This document shows positions 1-8,847 of a stretch of DNA of 56,299 nt, in pieces (positions within the stretch are counted from its first letter, which is position 1; each line of letters begins with the position of its first letter). The DNA is taken from assembly GCF_009753675.1 (NCBI RefSeq), contig NZ_WQLV01000020.1:1-56299 (forward strand), in the 5' to 3' direction. Under the pieces are notes generated by a model. It had not been told where the DNA came from and did not search any database. It was given only the letters and a program-made list of their open reading frames with translations. The translations under genes were made by a program, and so were the position numbers. The DNA is from Parasedimentitalea huanghaiensis. GTDB lineage: Bacteria > Pseudomonadota > Alphaproteobacteria > Rhodobacterales > Rhodobacteraceae.

Positions 1-2
1 GA

Positions 3-491
3 AAAGCCCAGTCGCCTTCGAACGGATGGTGGCTTAAACGAGCACTTGGGGCGGCACGAAAGCGCGACAGGTCCAATCTGGCTAGTGGAGGAAACCTAGA
101 AGTCTGGAGAACAGATAGTTACGGAAAAGGAGGTCAGAACTATACTGGAGAATTGGTTTTGACCGCAGTACATTCTGATGTGGTTTTGCTGCTGAACGCT
201 GTTGATCAATGCGACGAGAGTTCTTCTTGTGAGCTTATGGATACGTTGATCAAGGAAGGTAAGCTGGAATTGATGTTAGCTAATGAAGTTGGTATCTTTT
301 CTGGGTTGATGTTTCGAAAAGACACACTTCTGCCTTTTGCAGAAAGAAATCAAATTCGAATAACCGCCATAAGGTTTCTGAATGAGTTGCTGGTAATCGT
401 TAATGATCCGGTGCCGAAAATAACCGAAAAAAACAAAAATCTCCCTGTTGGATATTCCATTTTTAGGATTGAGATGGAAACTAATGGCTGA
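3..491 (+). CDS. C-terminal part of an unrecognised protein, cut by the left edge
   Basis: The reading frame is open from the first bases of the window to a TGA at 489-491, giving at least 162 residues; the start lies outside the window. The TTG at 153 is only an internal codon, because sense codons continue upstream of it with no stop. The N-terminal visible part is basic and glycine-rich (KRDRSNLASGG region), and the C-terminal half alternates hydrophobic strands with charged turns. I recognise no domain or catalytic motif. By eye the 3' half is more AT-rich than the rhamnose genes that follow, which may mean it belongs to an acquired segment. The strand and frame are supported only by the long open frame, so moderate confidence. 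Confidence 0.5.
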   Translation, partial: KAQSPSNGWWLKRALGAARKRDRSNLASGGNLEVWRTDSYGKGGQNYTGELVLTAVHSDVVLLLNAVDQCDESSSCELMDTLIKEGKLELMLANEVGIFSGLMFRKDTLLPFAERNQIRITAIRFLNELLVIVNDPVPKITEKNKNLPVGYSIFRIEMETNG

Positions 492-842
492 AGTGAAAAT
501 TAGTTTATAATCGCCCACTGGCCGGCCACCCGTTTCAATTGGCGGGTTTGCTGTTGGAGTTAGCAAGTTGAAATAGTGGTAGATACCAATCGAAGCATAA
601 GGGACCACCCCTGCTTTCGCACGCTAGACGAGTGTACACTTTGGTACCACTTTCATACCGTTCATCCGAGCAAAGGGCTGTATGGGCCGTTGATCGTCGT
701 CTATGGTCCTCTGGTTCCATAATCGTAGGAGCGGACCATCTTTGTGGGGGAGGCTCAGCTCAGCCAATTGATACGGCACAGCAGAAGACTTGTTTGGAAA
801 GCCTCGGAATCCTTGAGGGGCTTATGAAATATTGAATTCTAG
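492..842. other. Stretch without a convincing gene
   Basis: About 350 bases between the partial left-edge gene and the end of rhaI. Short open frames exist on both strands (for example a 67-codon one at 632-835), but none has a ribosome binding site, a plausible start or a recognisable protein. I see no tRNA, insertion-sequence end or clear terminator. It may be decayed sequence, but nothing identifies a parent gene. Confidence 0.5.
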
Positions 843-2117
843 TTAGACAATACCGCCGCCAGCGCCCAGGATTTTTGGCCGTTCTTGTGCCACTTTTACC
901 CGATACCGCGAGGCGCGATAAGCCATGACAGGATCAATTGCGCCACCTGCCTCAAGTCGCGCCATGGCAAGTATCGGCTCAACATCAGTGCGAAATCCTT
1001 GTTTCAGCATGCTTGTTGCCATCAAGGCATCGTTGCTGTCCTGATAGCCCATCAGGGCCACACGATCCACCAGCAGCGCCTGCGCATAGGCGCGCTGCAC
1101 TTCCATAGCCGAGACCATCAAGCTCTCGATCGGGTCGGTCACATTGTGGCTCTGGTCCAGCATATGCCTGGGGTTGAAACCGGGGTCTGCCTCGGCCTCA
1201 ACCAGCTCGTTAAAGACCAAAAATAGGCGGTAGGGATCGATGCTGCCTGTATCCAGATCGTCATCGCCGTACTTACTGTCGTTGAAATGAAAGCCGCCCA
1301 ATTTGCCGAACTGGGTCAGGCGGGCAACGATCATTTCAATGTTCACATTAGGCGCGTGGTGGCCCAGATCGACTAGGCATTTTGCCTTGTCGCCCATCTG
1401 CTGCGCGATCAGCAGGTTGGTGCCCCAATCCTGCACCACGGTGGAATAGAAGGCGGGTTCGTACATCTTGTGTTCGGTTAGCAGGGTCCAGTCGTCGGGC
1501 AGGGCGTTATAGACCTGTTTGGTGGCGTCTAAATAGCGTTCAAGCTGGCGGGTGAAGTTGGTCTGACCGGGGAAGTTCGACCCGTCCCCCACCCAGATGG
1601 TCAACGCCGTAGAGCCGAGTTGCGCGCCCAGTTCGATACATTCGATATTGTGGTCAACGGCCTGCTGACGGGTGGCTGCGTCGGTATGCGACAGAGAGCC
1701 ATATTTGTAGCTATGCGCCTGATCGGGCTGGTCCTGGAAGGTGTTCGAGTTCATCGAGTCGAAAGTGAGCCCAAGCTCTTCGGCCTTGGCCAAAAGATCG
1801 CAGGCAGGGGCGTTGTCCCAGGGGATGTGTAGTGACACACAGGGTGTTGCCTTGGTAAGCTGTTGGATCACACCGCAATCGTCGAGCTTATCAAAGATGT
1901 CGCGGGGTTCACCGCCACCGGGAAAACGCGCAAAGCGGGTGCCGCCGGTGCCGACGCCCCAACTGGGCACAGCAACGCCGTAGTTGGCGACCTTATCTTT
2001 GATCTGGGCAATGTCGATGCCGCGACGGTCTAGGTGTTCACCCAAAGCATTATAGTCAGCCTTGAGGGTCGCGTGGGCACGGTCGTTGTCTTGGGCAAGG
2101 ATTGTATCGTTGATCAT
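843..2117 (-). CDS. rhaI: L-rhamnose isomerase, catabolic (RhaI type)
   Basis: This 424-residue cytoplasmic enzyme should convert L-rhamnose to L-rhamnulose, the first intracellular step of rhamnose use. It resembles the rhizobial RhaI family, a xylose-isomerase-like TIM barrel distinct from E. coli RhaA. Barrel metal and substrate segments are visible around TEHKMYEPAFYST, KCLVDLGHH and GFHFNDSKYGDDDL. The ATG at 2117 follows a GGAGACGG ribosome binding site on the minus strand and lies 11 bases after the rhaD stop, so the two genes form one transcript divergent from rhaRSTPQUK. The identification rests on family recall plus the complete rhamnose gene set around it. Confidence 0.93.
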   Translation of the reverse strand: MINDTILAQDNDRAHATLKADYNALGEHLDRRGIDIAQIKDKVANYGVAVPSWGVGTGGTRFARFPGGGEPRDIFDKLDDCGVIQQLTKATPCVSLHIPWDNAPACDLLAKAEELGLTFDSMNSNTFQDQPDQAHSYKYGSLSHTDAATRQQAVDHNIECIELGAQLGSTALTIWVGDGSNFPGQTNFTRQLERYLDATKQVYNALPDDWTLLTEHKMYEPAFYSTVVQDWGTNLLIAQQMGDKAKCLVDLGHHAPNVNIEMIVARLTQFGKLGGFHFNDSKYGDDDLDTGSIDPYRLFLVFNELVEAEADPGFNPRHMLDQSHNVTDPIESLMVSAMEVQRAYAQALLVDRVALMGYQDSNDALMATSMLKQGFRTDVEPILAMARLEAGGAIDPVMAYRASRYRVKVAQERPKILGAGGGIV

Positions 2118-2128
2118 GAACCGTCTCC

Positions 2129-4231
2129 TTAGCGGGTAAAGGACTGGACGTTACCGGCGTCCACGTTGATGATATTACCGGTGGATTTTGCAGATTGGTC
2201 TGAGGCCAAAAAATACGCGGCTTCGGCGATGTCTTCGGGCAGGACTGAACGTTTGAGCAGCGATCGCTGGCGGTAATGCTCCTCCAGTCCTTCCTTGTCT
2301 TTACCATAGGTCGAGGCGCGTTCCTTGAGCCAGTCACCGGACCATATTTTTGAGCCTTTCAGCACTGCGTCGGGGTTCACCACATTGACGCGGATGCCTT
2401 TGGGGGCGCCTTCTAATGCCAAACAGCGGGCCAAGTGGATCTCGGATGCTTTCGCGGTGCAGTAGGCGGCTGCATTGGGCGAGGCGGCGAGGCCATTTTT
2501 CGAGACGACAAAGACAACTGCGCCTCCGATGTCCTGAGTCTTCATCACTTTAAACGCCTCGCGGCTGACAAGGAAATAGCCGGTGGACAGGATGTCCATG
2601 TTCTTGTTCCACAGATCCAAACTGGTGTCTTCGATTGGGGCAGAGCTGGCGATGCCGGCGTTGGACACAAGGATATCGACACCGCCGAATTCTGCGGCGG
2701 TATAGTCAAAGGCGGCGATCACGGCGGTTTCGTCTGTGACGTTCATATTTACTGTACGGACCACGTCGGCCGAGTAACGGTTGGTGAGATTTTCTGCGGT
2801 GTCCGCTAGTGCGGCATCATCGATGTCTGCCAACATCACGCAGGCCCCTTCGCGTAAATAACGCTCTGCGGTGGCAGAACCAATGCCGCCCGCACCGCCG
2901 GTGACAAACGCCACGCGACCGGCCAGTGATTTTGGCTTGGGTAAGCGTTGAAGTTTGGCCTCTTCCAATAACCAGTATTCGATATCAAAGGCTTCCTGTT
3001 CAGGTAGGCCCTGGTATTCAGACACTGCATCTGCGCCACGCATGACGTTGATGGCGTTGACATAGAACTCGCCCGAGATCCGTGCCGTGGCTTTGTCTTT
3101 GGCAAAGGTGATCATGCCAACACCGGGGATCAGGTAGACCACGGCATTGGAGTCGCGGATGGTGGGGCTGTTGTCCTTCTTGCAGCGCTCGTAATAGGCT
3201 TTGTAGCCTTCGCGGTATTCGGCGACGGCATCGGTCAGACCTGCCAATGTGGCATCTACATCTGGGTTCTCGGGGTCGAAATCGACCACCAATGGACAGA
3301 TCTTGGTGCGCAGGAAATGGTCAGGGCAAGAGGTGCCAAGTGCAGCCAACCGGTTCATATCCTGTGCGTTTACGAATTCCAGCACTGTGTCGCTGTCGGT
3401 GAAGTGACCGACCATATGTTGGTCGCCAGACACCATACCGCGGATGGCTGGCATTAACCGTGCTGCTGCGGAACGACGGTCATCTGCTGGCAAACTGGAA
3501 TGAACCGCGCCACCAAAAGCCTCCTTGCCTTCGGTCTGAATTGCGAACCAATCCATCGCCGTTTGGATGATTTCCAGGGTCAGATCATAACAGTCCTGTG
3601 CATCATTGGCCCAAGTGAATAAGCCGTGACTTTCGAGTACTACGCCCTTGGCATCGGGGTTTTCAGCGCAAAAGTCAGACAACCAAAGACCCAATTCATA
3701 GCCGGGTTTCTTCCAAGGCAACCAGCCGATGCTATCGCCGAAGATCTGCTTGGTCAGTGCCTTGCTGTCTTTGGCGGCTGCAATTGCAATGATCGCGTCC
3801 GGATGCATATGGTCGACATGTTTCTTTGGCACATAGGCGTGTAGGGGGGTGTCGATGGAGGCCGCGCGTGGGTTCAGGTTGAAGGTGCAGTGAGGCAGGT
3901 AGGCAACCATTTCGTCTTCAAACTCAACGCCTCGATAGATGTCACGCAAAGCGTTCAGTTTGTCCATGTACAGGCTGGAGAACCCGTCCATCTTGATCGA
4001 CCCAACATCGCCTCCAGATCCTTTGACCCAAAGCACTTCGACGGCTTGCCCTGTCAGCGGATCAGCCTGCATCACCTTGGCTGATGTATTGCCGCCACCA
4101 TAGTTTGTGATTCGTTTGTCCGACCCCAGTAGATTTGATCGATAGAGTAGTTTCTTAGGTTCACTCATCCCTTCGGCACAGGTCGCATCCCACTTGTTTT
4201 CAAGGCGTTGGCTTTGGGTGGCGTCGGGCAT
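2129..4231 (-). CDS. rhaD: Bifunctional rhamnulose-1-phosphate aldolase / short-chain dehydrogenase
   Basis: This is a fusion of about 700 residues. The N-terminal part (roughly 1-420) is a class II aldolase/adducin-type domain with metal-binding histidines in HAYVPKKHVDHMHPD and LESHGLFTW. It should cleave L-rhamnulose-1-phosphate to dihydroxyacetone phosphate and L-lactaldehyde. The C-terminal part (roughly 435-700) is a short-chain dehydrogenase with the nucleotide motif TGGAGGIGSA, an SNAG motif and a YCTAK active-site pair, which should oxidise or reduce the lactaldehyde. I chose the ATG at 4231 because GGAGACGAAG sits just before it; in-frame ATGs at 4243 and 4252 are alternatives. It is first in the rhaD-rhaI unit and faces rhaR across a short control region. 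Confidence 0.92.
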   Translation of the reverse strand: MPDATQSQRLENKWDATCAEGMSEPKKLLYRSNLLGSDKRITNYGGGNTSAKVMQADPLTGQAVEVLWVKGSGGDVGSIKMDGFSSLYMDKLNALRDIYRGVEFEDEMVAYLPHCTFNLNPRAASIDTPLHAYVPKKHVDHMHPDAIIAIAAAKDSKALTKQIFGDSIGWLPWKKPGYELGLWLSDFCAENPDAKGVVLESHGLFTWANDAQDCYDLTLEIIQTAMDWFAIQTEGKEAFGGAVHSSLPADDRRSAAARLMPAIRGMVSGDQHMVGHFTDSDTVLEFVNAQDMNRLAALGTSCPDHFLRTKICPLVVDFDPENPDVDATLAGLTDAVAEYREGYKAYYERCKKDNSPTIRDSNAVVYLIPGVGMITFAKDKATARISGEFYVNAINVMRGADAVSEYQGLPEQEAFDIEYWLLEEAKLQRLPKPKSLAGRVAFVTGGAGGIGSATAERYLREGACVMLADIDDAALADTAENLTNRYSADVVRTVNMNVTDETAVIAAFDYTAAEFGGVDILVSNAGIASSAPIEDTSLDLWNKNMDILSTGYFLVSREAFKVMKTQDIGGAVVFVVSKNGLAASPNAAAYCTAKASEIHLARCLALEGAPKGIRVNVVNPDAVLKGSKIWSGDWLKERASTYGKDKEGLEEHYRQRSLLKRSVLPEDIAEAAYFLASDQSAKSTGNIINVDAGNVQSFTR

Positions 4232-4299
4232 CTTCGTCTCCATCAACAGCATTTTATCTGCATTTGTTTGTGACTAGGCTGGCTTGGAGACTTGATGAA

Positions 4300-4370
4300 G
4301 TCAATCACAAACGATCAATATCGATCATGAAAAGGTTGATAGTGATTGATATTGACATTTAGTGATTGAC
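4300..4370. promoter_or_regulatory. Probable RhaR (DeoR) operators between rhaD and rhaR
   Basis: The divergent control region holds three copies of one nonamer: GTCAATCAC at 4300-4308, and its reverse complement as GTGATTGAT (one mismatch) at 4342-4350 and GTGATTGAC at 4362-4370. AT-rich ATCAATATCGATC sequence lies between them. Repeated short boxes of this kind are usual for DeoR-family repressors, and the adjacent rhaR encodes one. This placement would let RhaR control both rhaDI and rhaRSTPQUK. The repeats are seen directly; the binding is inferred. Confidence 0.6.
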
Positions 4371-4421
4371 AGATGGAGACGACTCGCTCCACCTTATGAG
4401 AGCCAAAACGGAGAACGACGG

Positions 4422-5225
4422 ATGCACGAGAAAGACAGACACAGAGTTATTTTGTCGGCAGTGCAAGACCGGTCAGTGGTGACGGTTGCCGAGCTGTGTG
4501 TGCTGACGGGCGCGTCTGAGGCAACGGTACGCCGTGATGTCGGGACGCTGGATGGACAGGGTAAGTTGCGCCGTGTGCGCGGCGGGGCTGAGGCGCTCAT
4601 GACAACGCCATTTGTTGGGTTGGCTGGACGGCCATTTTCTTACAATGAGACAATCAACAGTGTTGAAAAACGGGCGATTGCCAAAGCTGCTGTTGAACTG
4701 TGCACTGATGGGGATCCGATCATCGTCAACGGCGGGACAACGACATTTCAGATGGTACATCCTCTGGCGTCTCTGCAAATGCAGGTCTTTACCAACTCCT
4801 TCCCGATTGCCGAGCACCTGTTGAAGAATACCCGTAACACGGTGCTGCTGTCCGGTGGGGTGATTTACCGCGAGCAAAACATCATCTTGTCGCCCTTCGA
4901 CAATGACGTAACACGCAATTTCTATGCCAAGCGCATGTTCATGGGCGCGCAGGGAATTGGCCCGTTGGGCTTGATGGAGCAGGACCCGCTGCTCATCCAG
5001 GCCGAGCAAAAACTGATTGGCCAGGCCGAGGAGTTGGTGGTGCTTGTCGATAGCTCCAAATTCGCCAACCGATCTAGCCTTATCCTGTGCCCATTGAGCC
5101 GAATTACCACGATCATCACGGATGATGGCATCGATGACCGAACGGCGGCGATGCTTGAAGCCGCGGATGTGAACCTGATCGTCGCGCCGACCAAGGGGGC
5201 GCAAAAAGAAGGGGCAGTGTCTTAG
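4422..5225 (+). CDS. rhaR: DeoR-family repressor of rhamnose genes
   Basis: This is a 267-residue regulator. The N-terminal winged helix-turn-helix (about residues 5-60) shows the DeoR pattern VTVAELCVLTGASEATVRRDV followed by LRRVRGGA. The C-terminal part is the DeoR sugar-phosphate sensor, with VNGGTTT, LLSGG and VDSSKF motifs that resemble sugar-phosphate isomerase folds. I chose the ATG at 4422 because GGAG lies 8 bases upstream; the longer frame starting with GTG at 4362 would run through the operator repeats. It is the first gene of the rha transport operon. In Rhizobium leguminosarum the equivalent RhaR is a negative regulator, so repression relieved by a rhamnose metabolite is the likely mode. 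Confidence 0.88.
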   Translation: MHEKDRHRVILSAVQDRSVVTVAELCVLTGASEATVRRDVGTLDGQGKLRRVRGGAEALMTTPFVGLAGRPFSYNETINSVEKRAIAKAAVELCTDGDPIIVNGGTTTFQMVHPLASLQMQVFTNSFPIAEHLLKNTRNTVLLSGGVIYREQNIILSPFDNDVTRNFYAKRMFMGAQGIGPLGLMEQDPLLIQAEQKLIGQAEELVVLVDSSKFANRSSLILCPLSRITTIITDDGIDDRTAAMLEAADVNLIVAPTKGAQKEGAVS

Positions 5226-5262
5226 GCGGTGTCCACAATGCAACCACTCCAGGGAGGAAACC

Positions 5263-6258
5263 ATGAGTGTATTCAAGAAAGCGATGGCATCTGCGGCCAT
5301 TGCAGCAACCATGTTCGCAGCGCCAGCTATGGCGGAAGACAACATGCGCATTGCGCTGGTGGTCAAAGCTCTGGGTATTGGCTTCTTCGAAGCTGCCGCT
5401 AAGGGGGCTGAGGAAGCAGCAACTGAACTGGGAGGTGTTGAAATCATCTATACCGGTCCAACGGATACAACTGCTGAAGGGCAGATTGAGGTGATCAATG
5501 CCCTGATCGCGCAAAATGTGGACGCAATTGCGATCTCGGCTAACGACACCGACGCCCTGGTGCCGGCACTGAAGAAAGCGATGAGCCGCGGCATTACTGT
5601 CATCAGTTGGGACAGTGGTGTGGCTGCAGAAGGTCGCCAGATGCATCTGAACCCATCATCCAACCCGCTGATCGGTAACATGATCATCAAACTTGCTGCT
5701 GATCACTTGCCAGATGGTGGAGAAGTTGCAGTCCTGTCCGCCACGGCTACTGCGACGAACCAGAACATCTGGATCGACGAAATGAATAAAGTGACAGGTG
5801 AATACTCAGGGATCAACGTCGTCGCGACGGTATATGGTGATGATTTGGCAGACAAATCCTACCGTGAAGCACAAGGCCTCATGGCCAGCTATCCTGACCT
5901 GAAAGCAATCATTGCACCGACAACAGTGGGCATCGTTGCGGCGGCACAAGCCGTAACTGACGCCGGTAAAATCGGTGAGATCAATGTGACTGGTCTGGCC
6001 CTGCCATCAGAAATGGCCGGTCATATCGATAGTGGTGCGTCCAAGTCTTTTGCGATTTGGAACCCGATTGATCTGGGCTATGCGGCAACGATGATCGCCT
6101 ACAATTTGGCCAAAGGCACTGCAACAGCGGAAGCTGGAAAGTCCATTCCGATGGGCCGCATGGGTGAAGTTGCGCTAGACGGTAACAGCGAAGGCGCTAT
6201 GGCGGATCCGTTTATCTATGATGCCAGCAACATCGACGCCTTCAAGTCGATCTTCTAA
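5263..6258 (+). CDS. rhaS: Rhamnose ABC transporter, periplasmic binding protein
   Basis: A 331-residue periplasmic sugar-binding protein of the ribose/rhamnose type (Peripla_BP_4 family). A signal peptide is clear: a basic start (SVFKK), a hydrophobic core, and AMA before EDN near residue 25. The mature protein has the two-lobed features of the family, including ALIAQNVDAIAISANDTDAL and VISWDSGV. A strong AGGAGGAAA ribosome binding site precedes the ATG, 37 bases after rhaR. It should capture L-rhamnose and deliver it to RhaT/P/Q. Confidence 0.92.
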   Translation: MSVFKKAMASAAIAATMFAAPAMAEDNMRIALVVKALGIGFFEAAAKGAEEAATELGGVEIIYTGPTDTTAEGQIEVINALIAQNVDAIAISANDTDALVPALKKAMSRGITVISWDSGVAAEGRQMHLNPSSNPLIGNMIIKLAADHLPDGGEVAVLSATATATNQNIWIDEMNKVTGEYSGINVVATVYGDDLADKSYREAQGLMASYPDLKAIIAPTTVGIVAAAQAVTDAGKIGEINVTGLALPSEMAGHIDSGASKSFAIWNPIDLGYAATMIAYNLAKGTATAEAGKSIPMGRMGEVALDGNSEGAMADPFIYDASNIDAFKSIF

Positions 6259-6266
6259 GCTCCCAA

Positions 6267-6302
6267 GTGTGGCTCGGTGCGCTACCCCGTGCTGGGCCAC
6301 AC
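6267..6302 (+). other. Hairpin between rhaS and rhaT
   Basis: GTGTGGC at 6267-6273 pairs with GCCACAC at 6296-6302, around a loop that can itself fold. It sits directly after the rhaS stop and inside the operon. Such structures often let the binding-protein message outlast the downstream ATPase and permease messages. That role is inference; the inverted repeat is seen. Confidence 0.45.
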
Positions 6303-6339
6303 ACTTTATGATCCAATTGCATAGCCGAGAAGAGCCGAA

Positions 6340-7860
6340 ATGACCGACCATGCAACACCCGTTGTGTCGATGGACGCGATCACCAAGACCTTTCCCGGTG
6401 TCAAAGCGCTGGATGCGGTTCAACTGGACCTTTACGCAAGCCAAGTGACGGCGCTGGTCGGGGAAAACGGCGCAGGAAAATCCACCACAGTCAAAATTCT
6501 AACCGGGATCTATTTTCCCGATGGCGGCACCATCCGCATTGATGGAGAGCCTGTTACCTTTGCAAACGCAAATGCGGCGGCAGACGCGGGTATTACAGCA
6601 ATTCATCAGGAAACTGTCTTGTTTGATGAACTGACAGTGGCCGAGAACATCTTTATTGGCCATGCGCCACGCACCCGCTGGGGACTGATCGATAAGGCTG
6701 CAATGCAGAGTGCAGCGTTTAAGCTGTTGCAGGACATCGGCGCGACGTTTGATCCGCGTACTCTGTTGCGGGATCTTGGCATTGCGAACAAGCACCTGGT
6801 CGCAGTTGCACGTGCCTTGTCCGTCGATGCGCGTGTGGTGATTATGGATGAACCAACAGCAGCCCTGTCTCACAAGGAGATCGAAGAGCTGTATGAGCTG
6901 GTAGAGACGCTGAAAAAGCAGGGTAAAGCGATCCTGTTCATCAGTCACAAATTTGATGAGATTTTCCGGATTGCTGACCGCTATACTGTCTTTCGCGATG
7001 GCGGATTTGTTGGCGCGGGTTTGATCTCTGAGATTGACGAAGATGCTTTGGTTCAGCTGATGGTTGGCCGCACCGTTGAACACATCTTTCCCGAGCGCAC
7101 TCCGAATGTTGCCGAAGACGTGTTGCAGGTGGTGGGCTATGCGCATCCGACCGAATTTGCAGACATCAACTTCACTCTGAAACGTGGTGAGATATTGGGG
7201 TTTTATGGATTGGTTGGAGCCGGTCGGTCAGAATTCATGCAATCGCTGTTTGGTATCACCAAACCATCCAAGGGTGTCTGTAAGATCAACGGAAGCATTC
7301 GCGTGATCCGTTCGCCTGCGGATGCTGTGGCCAATGGCATCGTTTACGTGCCCGAAGATCGCGGCAAGCAAGGGACTATTATCGGTCTGCCAATTTTTCA
7401 GAACATTTCTCTGCCCTCTCTGGGACGTACTTCGAAATCCGGGTTTCTGAGACTGGCTGAAGAGTTCAAACTGGCGCGCGAGTATTCCGAGCGTCTGGAC
7501 CTGCGCGCGGCTTCGCTGGATCAGGATGTTGGTAATCTTTCGGGCGGCAACCAACAAAAGGTGGTAATTGCCAAGTGGTTGGCGACGCAGCCCCAGGTGA
7601 TCATTCTGGACGAACCGACCAAGGGCATCGACATCGGCTCCAAGGCGGCAGTCCATGAGTTCATGGCCGAATTGGCAGAGCAGGGGTTGTCAGTGATCAT
7701 GGTCAGCTCAGAAATCCCCGAGGTGATCGGTATGTCGGATCGTGTCATCGTGATGCGTGATGGTCGGATTGAGGCAGAGTTGGAGGGCGATGCGTTGAGC
7801 CCGGAAACTCTGGTACGCCACGCTGCTGGAATTTCAGCCACCCAGATGGAAGAGGCTTAG
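6340..7860 (+). CDS. rhaT: Rhamnose ABC transporter, double ATP-binding subunit
   Basis: A 506-residue protein with two ABC domains, as in the sugar importers RbsA/XylG/AraG. Domain 1 (about 10-240) has Walker A GENGAGKST and Walker B VVIMDEPTAALS, with a degenerate signature (LGIANKHLVAVARAL) in place of LSGGQ. Domain 2 (about 250-500) has the degenerate Walker A GLVGAGRSE usual for this class, signature LSGGNQQKVVIAKWL and Walker B VIILDEPTKGID. It would power RhaP/RhaQ at the inner membrane. The name follows the rhizobial rhaSTPQ nomenclature and is not the E. coli proton symporter RhaT. Confidence 0.92.
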   Translation: MTDHATPVVSMDAITKTFPGVKALDAVQLDLYASQVTALVGENGAGKSTTVKILTGIYFPDGGTIRIDGEPVTFANANAAADAGITAIHQETVLFDELTVAENIFIGHAPRTRWGLIDKAAMQSAAFKLLQDIGATFDPRTLLRDLGIANKHLVAVARALSVDARVVIMDEPTAALSHKEIEELYELVETLKKQGKAILFISHKFDEIFRIADRYTVFRDGGFVGAGLISEIDEDALVQLMVGRTVEHIFPERTPNVAEDVLQVVGYAHPTEFADINFTLKRGEILGFYGLVGAGRSEFMQSLFGITKPSKGVCKINGSIRVIRSPADAVANGIVYVPEDRGKQGTIIGLPIFQNISLPSLGRTSKSGFLRLAEEFKLAREYSERLDLRAASLDQDVGNLSGGNQQKVVIAKWLATQPQVIILDEPTKGIDIGSKAAVHEFMAELAEQGLSVIMVSSEIPEVIGMSDRVIVMRDGRIEAELEGDALSPETLVRHAAGISATQMEEA

Positions 7861-7863
7861 GCT

Positions 7864-8847
7864 ATGGTATTGCGACACATTCCAATACGCGAAGGGATCC
7901 TTGGCGCGGCTATCCTGGTACTGTTAGGGCTGGTTTCCATCCGGTATTCTGGCTTCATCGCTCCGGCTAACCTTGCCAATGTGTTCAACGACACGGCGCC
8001 ATTGATTATTCTGGCACTCGGGCAAATGGTGGTTATCCTGACCCGCTGTATTGATCTATCCGTGGCGGCAAATCTGGCGTTAACCGGCATGGTGGTGGCC
8101 ATGTTGAATGTGGCCATGCCTGGCCTGCCAATCCCGGTCATCCTTGCCATTGCCATCCTGCTCGGCGCAATGATGGGGGCGATCAATGGACTGTTGGTTT
8201 GGAAACTGGCAATTCCACCCATCGTGGTGACACTGGGCACCATGACAGTCTTTCGAGGCATCATCTTTTTGATTTCCGAGGGCAAATGGATCAATGCCCA
8301 CGAAATGAGCACCGCCTTTACTGGGTTCTCTCGCACGGCATTTCTAGGGTTGCCGGTTCTGTCCTGGATCGCAATTGCGACCGTGATCGTTTTTGGAGTG
8401 ATGATGTCACGCACCGCTTTGGGACGGTCGGTATTTGCTGTCGGCGGCAACCCCCACGCGGCGGTTTATACTGGCATCGACGTTGGCAAGACCCAGTTTC
8501 TGGCCTTTGTCTTGTCTGGTGCCCTTGCGGGTCTAACGGGTTATCTTTGGGTTGCTCGCTATGCTGTGGCCTATGTTGATATTGCAAGGGGTTTCGAGCT
8601 TGAAGTGGTGGCGGCCTGCGTCATTGGCGGCATCTCAATCGCAGGAGGCATCGGCTCAGTCGGCGGTGCGGTACTGGGGGCTCTCTTCCTCGGCGTGGTC
8701 AAGAATGCACTTCCTGTGGTGAATATTTCTCCCTTCTGGCAATTGGCGATTTCCGGCAGCGCGATCCTGATCGCTGTGGCCTTTAACGCCCGCGCCGGCC
8801 GCTCAAAGGGCCGAATTATCCTCAAATCAGCCGAGGGTTCAGTATGA
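7864..8847 (+). CDS. rhaP: Rhamnose ABC transporter, permease 1
   Basis: A 327-residue integral membrane protein of the RbsC/BPD_transp_2 family with about eight to ten hydrophobic segments. The family features GQMVVILTRCIDLSV near the start and the cytoplasmic loop ALGRSVFAVGGNPHAAVYTGI are present. It begins 3 bases after the rhaT stop and its own stop overlaps the rhaQ start, which points to translational coupling. It should form the membrane channel with RhaQ. Which permease is called P and which Q follows gene order only. Confidence 0.88.
   Translation: MVLRHIPIREGILGAAILVLLGLVSIRYSGFIAPANLANVFNDTAPLIILALGQMVVILTRCIDLSVAANLALTGMVVAMLNVAMPGLPIPVILAIAILLGAMMGAINGLLVWKLAIPPIVVTLGTMTVFRGIIFLISEGKWINAHEMSTAFTGFSRTAFLGLPVLSWIAIATVIVFGVMMSRTALGRSVFAVGGNPHAAVYTGIDVGKTQFLAFVLSGALAGLTGYLWVARYAVAYVDIARGFELEVVAACVIGGISIAGGIGSVGGAVLGALFLGVVKNALPVVNISPFWQLAISGSAILIAVAFNARAGRSKGRIILKSAEGSV

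Noticed and set aside
632-835. 67-codon frame in the left intergenic stretch
   Set aside because: No ribosome binding site and no recognisable protein; an overlapping minus-strand frame is equally open, so neither is supported.
4473-5447. 324-codon open frame on the minus strand
   Set aside because: Antisense to rhaR and the start of rhaS, whose products and ribosome binding sites are clear; the translation resembles no family.
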